Shown: positions 12,701-25,245, counted from the stretch's first letter. The stretch: DNA of 64,000 bases from Cardiocondyla obscurior (GCF_019399895.1 NC_091865.1:7569001-7633000), one strand, 5' to 3'. Program-made: numbers and translations. The notes: a model not told the origin generated them from the letters alone.

Positions 12701-15700
12701 GGGGAAAAGCCTTTTAAGGTAATTTAATGAAAAACTTGATGATAATATTTTTAATATTAGTTTTTTACATATACTTTTTTGTGTAGTGTACTACATGCAA
12801 CAGGGCGTTTACGCAAAAAAGTTCGCTACAAATTCATACTTGGCAACACAAGGGCATTCGGCCACATACTTGCAGCCTCTGTAACGCCAAATTCAGTCAA
12901 AAAGGTTTAACAAAATTTGTAAATAATTAATACACAAAATTTAAAGAGATATTTAAACATATGTTTTCTTTTTATTTTTTTTTTTCACAGAAATTTACTC
13001 TTTCAATTATATAATTAGAATAGAAATATTGTTTATAACGTACTTAGAATTATACGAGTTTTAAATTACTTTTATTGTGTAATTTTTTAGGAAATCTAAA
13101 AGCGCATATACTCAGAGTACACAATGCATCAGAAGGTGAACCTACATACGCCTGCTCCTATTGTTCCTGTATCTTTAAGAAACTGGGCAGCTTAAATGGA
13201 CACATAAAGCGAATGCATTCGGTTTTCTCGGAGGTAAATGTGATATTTGTTACGTAGAATGATTCGAAGTTAGAAACGTTGGGCTTGTTTAGGAATCTGT
13301 CGCCAAATCCTCAGAAGGTAATTCCAATATTTCGTCGGAAGCTGATATGCGTGCAACTGTCGACAGCGTTATATCGCAACTGGCATCTTTGGAATCCGTA
13401 GTAAGCAATACTGCAGATTCTACGAAGGCTACGGCATTAAGTGCAGAACAGAATGATATCTTGCAACAAGCATTAAAAAATAGCGGTTTAAACAAAAACG
13501 AAGGTACTTTAAAAAGTAATTTTATATATATATATATATATAATATATAAAGATAATTGTTTTATAACATTTAAATAAATCTACAAACATAATTTTTTAA
13601 AATACTATTATTTTTTAATTATGTAAAATAAATATTTAATATTTTATTTCTTACAGAAAGCACAGAACTAAAGAAAACGGATCTTCCAACGTCATATGTT
13701 ACGTTATTGGACAGAACTGCTGGTGGTACTTCGAGGTAACATTCTTTGTCTTATAAAAAATATAAATTTATAAAAAAGAAATTAACAATTTAATAATACT
13801 AGAACAAACCATGTGCGCGCTAAGCGCGTTATATTTTTTAAAAGATCTTGATTCACGCGCGTTATTATATTATATAATATAATTACAATATAATATAATA
13901 TAATTACATTCGGATATTAATTAATTATAATAATTTCTTTATGATATTTACAATTGAAATCGCCGGAACCTTCTGAAGAAAATGGCGAGTGCAGCAAGTT
14001 AGAAATGCTGAAGGCGGCATTTCAGGTCGAACGCTCCGTGCATTTCGCCCGCGACATAACATGTCCTTTCTTTTCTGAAGCACTATTACCTGAAATTAAA
14101 TTATATACTTGTATAATACATTTATTATAGGAAGTACCTTACTATAAAACAACGCTGTATAGGAAACGTACGGTGGTACGTATGTTCATACTGTCCGAAA
14201 GAATTTAAAAAGCCGTCAGATCTAATACGACATTTACGCGTACATACTCAAGAAAAGCCTTTCAAGGTAATTAAAATTGTATTCTGTTAAAAAATACAAA
14301 TCACAACCGTGTATCTTACTTAATTCTTATTTTTTAGTGTATGTATTGTGTGCGTTCCTTCGCATTAAAGTCGACAATGATAGCGCACGAGCGGACTCAT
14401 ACTGGAGTGAAAAAATACGCCTGCGATTCCTGTAGCAAGACTTTCGCATGTCATAGCAGCCTTACAGCACACGCAAAGCAAGTTTTAATTTTGACAAGAC
14501 TCTTTTTTTTCTGTTTCGATTTATCTGCAACAAGATTAATTGAAGTGTTTATTAAAAAACCGTATTTTTTACTTTTAGATTACACACGAAACCACATAAG
14601 TGCAACATATGCGACAAATCATTTAGCGCGAGTACCATTTTAAAAAATCATATGAAAAGTCATACACGGCAGAAGCCTAAGATATCACCGGAAGCAGAAA
14701 ACTTAATACCACAAGTGGTATTACAAGAACCGCTTGTCATCAGTGATGCCGGTAATAAAATCAGCGTGATGCAAGTGCAATCGAAACAGAAAGAATTATG
14801 TGAAAGTGTCGGCATGGCCAGGCCGCACGAGTGTTGTGTCTGTCACGCAGCGTTTAGAAAAGTTAGCCATTTGAAACAACATTTTCGTAGACACACAGGT
14901 GAACGTCCCTTTAAATGTCCCAAATGTGACAGGTTCGTGAGTTGATTTTTATAATTTAAAATTAGGTTAATAAAAAAATATCTAACATTAGAAACGTATA
15001 TAAAAAGTTAAACTTTTTTAATTTTACACTGCATATCGATCAAAGTACTACTGTGTTTCTTGACTTTCAGGAGATTTACCTCAAATAGCGTTCTGAAATC
15101 TCACTTGCATACGCACGACGATGCAAGGCCGTACAGTTGTGCGATATGCGATACGAAATTCTCCACGCAAAGCAGCATGAAGAGGCACTTGGTCACGCAT
15201 AGCAATAAAAGACCATACATGTGTCCGTACTGTAATAAGACATTTAAAACGAAAGTTAATTGTCGGAAGCATATAAAAAGACACAAGCACGAGCTGGCGC
15301 AACAGGTTGGTATATTTAATGCAATGTTATTCAAAAAATTTGAAAAAGTATTAATATTTTATACTCACGAACAGCAGTTAGAAAAACAAAAGACGCAGAA
15401 TCAGAAAGAGCCGCAGACTCCTTCGAGTGAAAATAAAGGAGCCACTTCAACGTTACCAGAGAGCATTAATCTCACTGAAGATATGGTTGTGTCGTTTCAA
15501 CCACAAATGGCACCAGATTTTACGCAGGCTTTCTCTGACCAGTTTCAAAATATTAGCGCGGAAAAAGAAAAATCTTTTTTATTATCGGACAACGTTACAC
15601 CAATAGTGAATCGTATGTGTTAAAATCATATAAATTATATGCAAAATTTGAAATAAAATTATTTCAGCATATTTAAATTATCAGAATTAAAATTGAATTT

Positions 15701-18700
15701 TATATTTATATAATTTCAGAAAATTTATCTGTCGACGCAACTAATTTAGAAACTTCGCAAACTTTACATGCCGATGAAACTGGTACTGTTACGTTACCTC
15801 ATTATTCTGGGGATCAAACTCTCACGCCGGTACGTAACTAAGTTTTATAAGAAATTTACGAATATATTATAAGGAGAAATAAATTAATTATTTGATATAA
15901 TTTTGTAGGAAAGCATACGAGAAATTGAGGAGACTCTAAATCAACAATTATTTAATATCAACATGAATCTCGGGCTGGGAGCAACTAATTTATCAAGGCA
16001 GATGGACGAGACGAATACAAATTCTCTCAATAATTCCAGAGAACAACCGGTGCTGAATATTATATATGAGCATAACAAAAATCTGGAATCGTCAGGCAAT
16101 ACTATATTTATGTCACAATTCGATTCGTTTGATATGAATCATATTACATTGCAGGTAAATGCATTTCTGTTTAAAAATAATGTTCTAAAACGTATGTATA
16201 TTACTATAAATATATTGTCAATTTTTCAGACGGATAATGATATGGACATTGCACTAAATCCAAGTAATTCTACGAATATATCCAGTATTTTGCCTAAATC
16301 CGTGGCAAACCAACAAGAGGAACCAGTTATTCCATTTACAACCTCTAACAATATAAATGCTTCCCAAATTACGAGAAATACTCCTCTGGTTGTAATAAGT
16401 TCTCCTAAAGAGAATTGTTCAGAATTGGTAAAACTTTCGCAAGTGTGCCCGTCGAAATATTCAAAAGTTATTGCAAAAGCGGACACGACAAATGGATCAG
16501 AAATACAAGACGTGAATAATCATGAAAAAATAATCCAGAAAAGTAAAGCTGCGTTATGCGAGAACGAAAAAAATAATCTGTTTATGTAAGTTATTCTAGT
16601 TTATATATAAATTTATTTTACTATCAAATAATTGAAAGATATACGATGTTTTTAGGAAAAATTTCCAAAGCGTAATACAACCAGATATGCTTGTTCCTTC
16701 TGATGTAGACAATTCGACAAAAATGTCGGAGTGTAACACTCTGCTACAATGCCACATGTGTGACGATCAAGGCTTTACAACAGAAAGATTAAAAGTATGA
16801 AACATTTTTTCTAGATATTTAAGCGTCCATAATTGCGTCCATAATTGAAACGGGTTTTTTTAATCATGAAATAAAATTGTTATAATTACGATAGGAACAC
16901 TTGAAATCTCATCGTGGAGCCAAAGAATACGAGTGTTCAGAATGTTCCCAGCGATTTTATACAAACGGCGGTCTCACCAAACACATGAAGATGCACACGA
17001 ATAAGCAGTAAATAGTTTAATTTATATAACGAGATAATTATTTAACAAAAGTACATCATAATTTATTTTATACAGGCGATGGAAATGCGCAGTTTGCCAG
17101 AAAACATTAAGCAGTAAATTGCAATTAAAATTTCATAGCAAAATGCATGATATGATAGAGTCTTGGAATAGTTCATCTACAGAACCAGATAGCTCTCAAA
17201 AGGATCTCGCTTTTTCAAATTCTGAACTATCGAACCTAACAAGATTAGAAGTTCAAATTAATTCAAACCCGAGTAGATCAGTTTCCGAAAAGGTTTTAAT
17301 GGATGCAGTCGCTGAAAAAAAAAGTATGGATCACGTTGATGTAAGTACATACAAATTTTTATACTGGTAAACTTTGTAAAGTTTTAATCGGCTAATTGGC
17401 TTATTAGTGTAATATAAACCATTATATTGTAATTTAATTATTCAGGAAACTGCAGTGAAAAAAGAAATGAAAGAATATACTAATAAATGTAAATATTGTC
17501 CAAAAACGTTCCGTAAACCAAGTGACCTCATCAGACATATTCGCACGCATACGGGCGAACGACCGTACAAATGCGAGCACTGTAACAAGAGCTTTGCGGT
17601 CAAGTGCACTTTGGATTCGCATATGAAAGTTCATACGGGCAAAAAGACGTTCTGCTGTCACGTTTGCAGTAGTATGTTTGCTACGAAAGGCAGTTTAAAG
17701 GTTCACATGCGATTACATACAGGTAAAAATTAATTAAATAAAAAAAATATATTTATACATTAGATAATTCTTAAATTATTTCATGTATCTGTGTTACATG
17801 AAATAATATGTATAAAAATATTTACTTAAAGAAAAATTATGACTTATAACGATACATTAAAAATTTTTCAGGTTCGAAACCTTTCAAGTGTCCGGTGTGT
17901 GATCTCCGATTCCGCACTTCGGGTCACAAGAAAGTACACATGTTGAAGCATGCGAGGGAACATAAGGGTGGCACTAAACGCAAGCCGAAACATTCAAAAG
18001 TCGCTGCAGTAGCAGAAGCAGCGGCCAGTCTTGAAAAAATCGGTAATGGTTCTCTAGACAATGTGTCGACAACGACAACGATGACGTCTCCTTCCATAAT
18101 CAACGAAATTGCGCCATCCCAGAATCTGCATTATCCTAGACTGGAACAAACAGTGAATCTCGGTACCACGGTTCAATTGCCGAATCAAATCTCATTCAAT
18201 CATGCCGACGCGACGACGGCAACTACGACAACGATTTTCAACAATAATTCCATGCTATCTATGAACGAAAATAACGAGTTAGTAGCGAATTTGCAGTTTC
18301 TGTTGGCAAATGGTCTTGTTACTATTCAAACGGACGATACTCTACTGACGCAGCCAGCAACAAATACCTCTGATACCACCGGCGGTGGAGTGCCAACGAA
18401 CGTGATCGAGTTAGTCAATCCGGATCCTTTTCAAGAAGCTTGTAGCTTAGATAATGCTAATCATATGGTGATAACCAACCACGTGACGACGGACGCGACA
18501 ACTGCGAACACGAACAGTGCGACGGTTATCGAGATGAACAATTGTATGTCTCCTGCGTCTGTCCAAATACAGACTCGAGATATTGGCGCCGATGTGTCTG
18601 AAGTGAAGATGGGCGATCAACTAACGGCGGCGACTCCGACGATGGTGACAGTGAAAGGTTCGGCACAGCCTTCAAGAAAAGAATGCGACATATGTGGTAA

Positions 18701-19049
18701 GACTTTTATGAAACCGTATCAGATGGAGCGACATAAACGCATTCATACGGGAGAACGGCCGTACAAATGCGAGCAGTGTGGCAAGTCGTTCGCGCAGAAA
18801 TTTACGCTACATTTACACCAAAAACGTCACACTGGTGATCGGCCGTATTCTTGTCCGCACTGCAAGCATTTTTTCACGCAAAAGTGCAACTTGCAGACGC
18901 ATCTGAAACGGGTCCACCAGCTAGTCATGCTCGATGTCAAGAAAGTAAAAAGCGACCAGCAAATGCTAGGAACGCTTCTACAGGACAATCAAGGTGGAGA
19001 TGCTAAGTTAAACCTGGACGAAATATTGGTAGTAAATTTTCTTAAGTAA
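6761..19049 (+). CDS. 27-finger C2H2 zinc-finger protein, ZNF236-like
   Basis: Likely a nuclear DNA-binding protein. Twenty-four coding exons join in phase: 6761-6866, 7014-7129, 7207-7512, 7587-7721, 8026-8190, 12326-12457, 12575-12718, 12787-12904, 13091-13233, 13293-13503, 13657-13735, 14131-14266, 14338-14477, 14579-14932, 15071-15305, 15375-15612, 15720-15829, 15909-16154, 16230-16585, 16656-16794, 16895-17007, 17076-17340, 17446-17722 and 17872-19049. The product is 1813 residues, close to human ZNF236 (about 1845). An AT-hook core GRPKK sits at residues 166-170. I count 27 C2H2 fingers in clusters: 9, then 4, 4, 3, 4, and 3 near the C terminus. Acidic or Asn/Thr-rich linkers separate some clusters. 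Finger motifs such as KPSDLIRHIRTHTGERPYKC and FRTSGHKKVH resemble ZNF236; the ortholog name is moderately sure. One intron is GC-AG, and another is in frame without stops (see findings). A 4.1-kb intron splits finger 4. Confidence 0.88.
8191..12325 (+). other. 4.1-kb intron splitting zinc finger 4
   Basis: The exon ending at 8190 supplies the Cys half of finger 4 (FCTECEDAFSTK). The exon starting at 12326 supplies the His half (AQLDAHLKLH). The intron between them is far longer than the others in this gene. It is mostly unremarkable, with a GT/TATG microsatellite at about 10220-10244 and an A-run near 10273. It also holds several short codon-like islands, at 9751-9936, 10140-10230, 10805-10893 and 11914-12162, none of which I can assign to a gene. 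Two are discussed as findings. Confidence 0.7.
13522..13550. repeat. (TA)n microsatellite in a zinc-finger gene intron
   Basis: A run of TA dinucleotides with small interruptions lies shortly after the donor site at 13504, inside an AT-rich intron. Confidence 0.9.
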
Positions 19050-19528
19050 ATATTTTTTTTAATGTTACAAGTCTATTTGAGAAAATTAAATATGATTACA
19101 TTATATTACACATTTAGAAATTTTGAATGCATGTGTAATATAATGTAATAAAAAAAATGTGCCGTAAATGAATTTATCGATGATTAAACATGCTTTTAAA
19201 ATTTTTTAATGATGAACAGATGTGAAAAGAAAATTTTCGAATAATTAATGAAAGCTGTGATGAGTTTTGCGTATCGCTAATGTTATAACAATATGCTCCA
19301 AACATATTTTAATACCGTTTATTAAGTTAACTATCGTTATATTTTGTACCACTATGCAATATGAAAATGTTGCATGAGATTTCTTTTTTATTTCAGCATT
19401 GACACAACTGACAATTATTTTTTTTTATTTAAAATAAAACACACTGTTACACAACATTTGACTTAGACTCGTATATAAAACTTCGTAACAAAAAAAAAAA
19501 AAAAAAAAAAAAAAACAAACGAAGAAAC
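19050..19528. other. Convergent 3' flank of the zinc-finger gene and TRMT44
   Basis: AT-rich sequence lies between two stop codons that face each other. It should hold both 3' UTRs. It contains the poly(A) tract at 19490-19515 and no coding sequence that I can see. Confidence 0.6.
19490..19515. repeat. Poly(A) tract of 26 bases
   Basis: An uninterrupted run of A on the + strand lies 13 bp beyond the TRMT44 stop, so it reads as poly(U) in the TRMT44 3' UTR. It could be a simple repeat or the tail of an old retro-insertion. I see no target-site duplication that would favour the latter. Confidence 0.9.
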
Positions 19529-21455
19529 TCAATGCTGGAAGCCACAATCGATCTCGAGAACAGGACATCCATCAGGATGGTTTCTGTGAAACCAGCAGGG
19601 CTTCACTTTCTTTAAAGATGCATTAGCGTTTCTTTTTTTCTTTTTGTTAACGGTACCAGGTATTCTAAACTGCACTTTTCCCTGAGCGACGCAGAAGATA
19701 TGACTGTGATTCTTCAATAAAGTTTGTAGTCCACCACATTCATTTCGTAACTGGTGCAGCATCGTGGGAGCGATCAGTTTCGCCACTTCACAGATGCTGA
19801 TCTGTCCACCGGCATTCCACGTTTCACCGGGTCTCCGCTGTAATGGTATTCTGCGACCCGTGCGGAGGAGATGTGCTACAACCAAATTTACTATCTCAAG
19901 GATCAGCTTTTTATCTAACTGCGTACAGTTTCGCGTTCTTTCCGTCGAGTCTCTCGGTTTGAAACTCGCAGACCACAAATCGCTGTTCTGCGTTTCGGTT
20001 TTTATATTATTATCTACTCGCGATCGTGCATTTATGATTTTTTGAATGTTAATGTCCAGCGCCGCGATATTTTCTCTTGTACAAGTTCTTTTCCATCCCA
20101 CAAAACAAGTTCGCTTGGTCGACGGGATTCGCAATCTATCCACTAATGTGAGAAAGCCACAATCCTCGCATACGCTTTTAACGTAGCGCATATATTCTGA
20201 ATACTGACTTTCGGCAGCATTATGCCGCCGATATTTACTACCGTCGAATTCGTAGGCGCAACACGGCAGTAGGAAAAATCGGCATTCGTAGGAACTACGT
20301 GCGGCAATTACAGGAACCCAGGGAGTGAGCTCGTCCGAGTGATTTCCTATGATCCAGTCCACGTCAGGGAAAACTGTATCCGAGGATGGAACGATCGTGT
20401 CAACCTGCAATATAATAATATTATTATTAAAATAATAGTATATATTTATGAAATGAGTATATATGATAATGATTGCAGCAAATTTTCGCACACACTTGTA
20501 AACGAGTGCTCTCCGGAAACAAATCCCAGATCTTCCTCCTGCGCAAATCGATTCCAGTTCCTCTGTGACCTTCGCTAGATAAGATGTAGACAAGAAGACC
20601 GTTTCCGCAGCCAAGATCGACGAATGACTGTAATTCCTGCGTTTCTCTTTCCAGCCTTTCCTTCTCCCAAAGCAATAACAGGTAAGTCGCAATCGCGACA
20701 TCCTCGTAAACGAATTTCGCGGGATCTGTATTCTCTGGCCAAACATTTACCATTTTCGTGCCATATTTCTCTTTCAGCTGATTGTACAGCAAGGAGTACT
20801 TCTCAGCGGAAACAAGACTAAGAGAATTGATTTTCGGACCAGGTGCATTATTCTCGCTATTCATCCATTTCATCAGTCGCGGAATGAACTTGGATTTAAG
20901 CCACTCGCAACTTTTATTGTAATTTCCATCATCTGTCTTATATACATTTAGACACGTAGATACGTATTCGTGATGTTGTATCCTGAAGGCTATATTTGGG
21001 CCTAAAGGTTGTCTATCCGTGACAATCGATTTGTGAAAATTAGTAACGCTAATAGATCCTTTATCGACAAATACAAATTCCAAAGCCGATGAAAAAATTT
21101 GCGTATTGCGGGGAAGCAGCTTTCTCACGCGTAGATATGTCTTAGCATCGTTCGTCGTCTCGATTGGCTCTGTATATTGAATTAATTGACAATATTTTGC
21201 GATATTTAAAACGTTTAAGAAATATTTTACATCTGTCGATGAATTGCATTCAAAATCATCAGGTTTGATCTGCAACTTTGCAACGCATTCGAAAATATCC
21301 AGAACGTCGCAGCTGATTTCAACGACTAACAGTTCTTGGGATGCTAGAATTCGACGATTAACAACATGAGAATTTTTTAGCCAGATCTCGATGGCTTTCC
21401 AAAATTGTGAGTTACTGCTGTTAGTACTTTCACTAACAATCTCCTCAAAATTCAT
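19529..21455 (-). CDS. TRMT44: tRNA(Ser) uridine-44 2'-O-methyltransferase
   Basis: This SAM-dependent enzyme 2'-O-methylates U44 of tRNA(Ser) in known species. Two exons, 20496-21455 and 19529-20404, join in phase 0 (donor GTGTGT, acceptor TTGCAG) to give 611 residues. The human protein is about 757. The SAM-binding motif DLGCGNG is at residues 280-286, followed by GIDLRRRKIWD. Exon 2 carries the family-specific DWIIGNHSDELTPWVPVIAA (about 336-355) and RIPSTKRTCFVG. The C terminus has a CCCH-type zinc finger at 590-611 (CWFHRNHPDGC...CGFQH), as in other TRMT44 proteins. The chosen start is the first Met of the long exon-1 frame. The LYRM9 stop lies 53 bp upstream on the same strand. Confidence 0.95.
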
Positions 21456-21508
21456 TTTTTTTTCTATTTAATTACTAATTTGCATAAATTACAGCTCTTG
21501 TTGATTCA

Positions 21509-22037
21509 TCACTTGGATGCTGAAGTATCATCCGGCTGTTTGTACTGTTGGACGTAAAGAAAGGTATGATTTATTAATTGACCGATTTTAATATTAAATT
21601 TTAATTAAAAGCGATGGCGGGAACGTACTTTTTGTATCACCCATTTGGCATCTAGCAGTGCCCGTTCCATAATTTGTTGTACACGTTCCTCGTCAGACTC
21701 CAAGGCGTGTTGCTTGAAGCTCTATGAAAAACGTTTCCAATGGTAAAAACTTATTTTATTAATAGATTTTCGTTACTAAAAAGTTTTGTAATACGTAAAT
21801 TGAAATAGTTGTTACATCTGTTAGAAATTTTAATAATTTAATAGATCTCTGATTCCGTCTGAAATATTTAGTTAGGTTAAGTTACTTACAAAAAAAAAAT
21901 AATTCTGTACCTACTTGCTTGACCGAGTACTTGTAAAATTGTTGCGTGTGTTTTGGCAGTTTTTCGCATTCACGCAATAAATATTTATACAATTGTTTAG
22001 GCGTGTTCACTGTCGCGCTACCGACTCGGTTTGCCAT
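21509..22037 (-). CDS. LYRM9: LYR motif-containing protein 9
   Basis: A small LYR/Complex1_LYR-superfamily protein. Relatives act as mitochondrial assembly factors with acyl carrier protein, but the exact role of LYRM9 is poorly known. Three exons, 21915-22037, 21629-21721 and 21509-21544, join in phase 0 to give 83 residues, close to human LYRM9 (about 78). The LYR tripeptide reads LYK at residues 16-18, in TPKQLYKYLLRECEKLP. The family-typical YKYSVKQSFKQH and ERVQQIMERALLDAKWVIQK blocks follow. Splice sites are GTAGGT/TAG and GTACGT/CAG. The last exon is only 36 nt. The start ATG is the first in the exon. The gene sits directly upstream of TRMT44 on the same strand, 53 bp stop-to-start, so the two transcription units are tightly packed. 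Confidence 0.9.
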
Positions 22038-23967
22038 CGCTTTATAAAAATCGCTTGGTGCACGTGAAGCTTTGAGTGCCTCTTCTCATTCCTTCTCATT
22101 ACTATTTTCAACGTATGGCACAGACCTGCTACTGATAAAATAGAAAGCAAAGAATAAAATAGAAGATATGTTAACAAAAATGATGTAAGCAAATTATAAC
22201 TTTGTACCGTCTTTTGTTATAATGCTACAAAAAATTAATCATTGCAGATATTAAGATAAAATCATACAGAAATTGAAATTTTATCAAGTAATAGATTAAA
22301 TTAAAAATATAAGTTATGAAATTATCTTTAATCTCGGGTAACATACATTCTGTCAAGAAGAGTGATCGGCGTGATTTTTAACTTTTTATTATTTTATCTA
22401 ATAACAATACTCGTCAATTTTTATTTATCTTCTTTTAACGATACTCGCATAAAAGTCGCGATTTTTCCTGACAGACTGGATCACAAACGACATGCACAAA
22501 GACTACACATCGTTTCTCGATGAATAAATACTTATATACAATTTATTTTTGATGTCATGTGATGAAAATGAAGTATTACAGCAGATTAAGCCTATGATAC
22601 TGTGCAAAGTCTTTGAAACTTTTCTGCAGTCTTATTCATACAATTCCATATGCAACACACAGTAGAATTATTACCAGTAAAGAGTTTCAAGTAAGATCAC
22701 AGCAACTTTCCTAGCAAGTTTCTGAGTACGTTCGACATTCGCCCACATATCTCGTGTACATGCTCGCGTTAATTTTTTTTCGTTAATTATTGTATTTGAT
22801 ATTTTATACGGTTGATATCGCTCGTATAAACGCTACTACATCACATATTCTTATATCAGAAAAACGTGTTTTATGAAATATCATTGTTCCATTATTAGAA
22901 CTCCGTCACTTATATACTATATAAATTCTATGTATGTGATTTCACGATCATATCGTCGATCTATAAAAAGTGTTCGATTAAAGCTACAGTTACTCCACTA
23001 AAATACCGATATATCAAAGATATTAAAAAATAAATATATGTATATATATATACGAGAGGTCGCAACAAGTAAAAATATACAATTGTTATACGCTATGGTG
23101 GTCTAAAAATAACAGGGCCACCTAAGGTACATTCCATTTGATACTCGTAACGTTTCTAAGCGTTATTCGTTCTTATTTAACGCCAGTTAAACAACAAAGA
23201 TAAATTAATTCTAAAAGCGTTGAAAGTGGAATAGAATGGAATGTACCTATAATATCCTTGATGAGGGCAGAGAATGGAAGAAAATCGACTTTATCGCGAT
23301 AATTAAAACAAGGATATTACGTACACGAAAAATCACAACCAGCGAGTAGCCAATTATTATTGCTAGTAACAAAAATAATGATTAATACGATTAATATTAC
23401 AATAAATTATGCCGTGTGGCTTCAGGAATTTTACGAGGGCGGTATTCGCTCGCTCCGTTTGTCAGAATTATTAATTCAGCTAATGTTTGTTCCCGATAAA
23501 ATCGCTCATGCATTCGTAAATTATGCGTGCCGAGCAACCCTTAATTACGGATCGTTTGCATAAATTAGGCGTCGTTATTTTGCGGCATTATACAGCTAGC
23601 TAACACCATATTTTGGTATTTTGTTCTGGCAGTTTGTTAATTCGTGAAACGTGTAAAAAGACAATTAATATAGAGTATAAAAAGTGTGTGTTACATGACG
23701 AAGAATATGCCACGTTAAAGCGTCGTACATAAGTACAGGGTTGCTCTCGGCTCTCACTCGCGCGAGTATCTATTAATAGTCGTCCTAAAATCTAAATAAC
23801 AAAGTACTAGTTGCTCTATTTTTACGACAAGATAATCCTCAACCGACGCGTAGCTACCAAGTATGCTATGCTGAGGGATGACGATTCTGACAAGAAGGAG
23901 GGCGACCGCCTATGATCACAGAGGAATTCTAAAGAAGTATAGAATTTATCACTTAAAATATGATTGT
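22038..23967. other. Intergenic / RhoU 3' UTR region
   Basis: No gene is supported here. The AT-rich sequence next to 23967 is probably the long 3' UTR of the RhoU-like gene. The stretch includes a (TA)n-rich patch at about 23032-23053 and an imperfect 124-bp inverted repeat at 23125-23248. The ORFs at 22007-22192 and 23360-23563 show no recognisable domain. Confidence 0.5.
23125..23248. repeat. 124-bp imperfect inverted repeat (long hairpin)
   Basis: The outer 14 bases AGGTACATTCCATT (23125-23138) are perfectly complementary to 23235-23248. Weaker pairing continues inwards, through AACGTTTCTAAG-like and TTTAAC/GTTAAA segments, to a small central loop. It lies beyond the coding end of the RhoU-like gene. 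It could be a small non-autonomous transposon or a structured RNA. Confidence 0.7.
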
Positions 23968-25233
23968 TTAGGTCTCGTGCGAAGACGACCGTTCCCAACA
24001 GCACAACCATCTACGCCACAATGGGGGCGGCTTCCTACGCCGGTACAATAAATTTGCGCCTCCGCGTCGTGTATTGAGGGCACTGACTATCGCCTGATCG
24101 AAGGCCTCCTTGAGGTCGTGTTGCGTCAACGCGGACGTCTCTACATAATTAACGGCACCCAATCTGTGCGCCAATTGATGGCCCTGAATCATAGTGATCG
24201 GTGCTTGACCGTATCTCGCCAATTGCAGCATTAAACGTACGTCTGATCTCAAATCGCTCTTTGTTCCTACCTAAAACATTATAATACAATTAAATAATAT
24301 ATTAAAAAATTCTAATTGTATTTATAATATTATTATTAATAACTGCAATGCTGATAATATAATATGATTTTAATCGTACTAAAAATATAGAATTTTATCG
24401 AGGAATTATGTTAGAATTAGATACCAATATAATTGGAGCATTGGGACAGTATTTTCGCACTTCATTGATCCATCTGGAAGCCACACTATGATAAGATGAG
24501 GGGCACACAACGCTGAAGCAAACTAGGAACACATCTGTTTCGGGGTAGCATAACGATCGCAAGGGATCAAAGTCATCTTGGCCTGCTGTGTCACAAAGCT
24601 GGACATTTAATGGTTGTCCATCGACGTTTACAACCACTGGATAAATATTACAAAAACGTTAGTACTATTGAATTAATTTAATATTAAAAATAGATTTATT
24701 TAAAATCAGACCGAAGTAGTATAATTAAAATTATAATTAAATCAATATGGATAGAAATAAAACTAAATGTCTTAAAATATTTGTCATGCATATTAAAAAT
24801 TGTACTTTATACATAGATATATAATATATCTACAAAGTGTACCCACAATTGCATTATACCGAGTACACGGAAAAATATACATACCATTGTAATTGTCAAA
24901 TGCAGTTGGTACATATTCCCCAGGGAAGCCGTTTGTCGAATATGAGACCACCAGGCTGGTTTTGCCTACTGCTCCATCACCCACTAAGACGACTTTGATC
25001 CTTTTGTCAAGCGGCGTCGAGGGATGTTCCACCAGGTTTTGATTTTGTGCTCCAGTGCTGATCGGGACTGAAGACGCCGTCGTCGTCGCTGTCATCACCA
25101 TCGCCGACTGCTGCTGCTTGGCAGCCTGCATCTGCATGGTCTGTCCGGGCTTGAGCAACGGCCTGGTCCAGTTAGTATGCGAGGACGGCGGCATTGTCTC
25201 GCTCTTGATCTTACCGCAGCCCCGGCCTTTCAT
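23968..25233 (-). CDS. RhoU: Atypical Rho GTPase, RhoU/RhoV (Wrch/Chp) type
   Basis: A small GTPase of the Cdc42-like atypical branch, which regulates actin and adhesion through effectors such as PAK. Three exons, 24885-25233, 24425-24636 and 23968-24270, join in phase to give 287 residues. A long N-terminal extension (residues 1 to about 78, Gln/Thr/Ser-rich, with a proline-containing stretch near NWTRPLLKPGQ) precedes the G domain. P-loop GDGAVGKT is at 85-92, the effector region is EYVPTAFDNYN, DTAGQ is at 132-136, TKSD at 190-193 and ETSAL follows. The C terminus is basic and ends WLCCWERSSSHET, with paired Cys at 277-278 and no CAAX box, consistent with palmitoylation rather than prenylation as known for Chp/Wrch. 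ATG 25233 is the first Met in an open frame; Met codons further downstream in exon 1 (e.g. in MPPSS) are alternatives. Confidence 0.92.
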
Positions 25234-25245
25234 ACGTTCGTCCAA

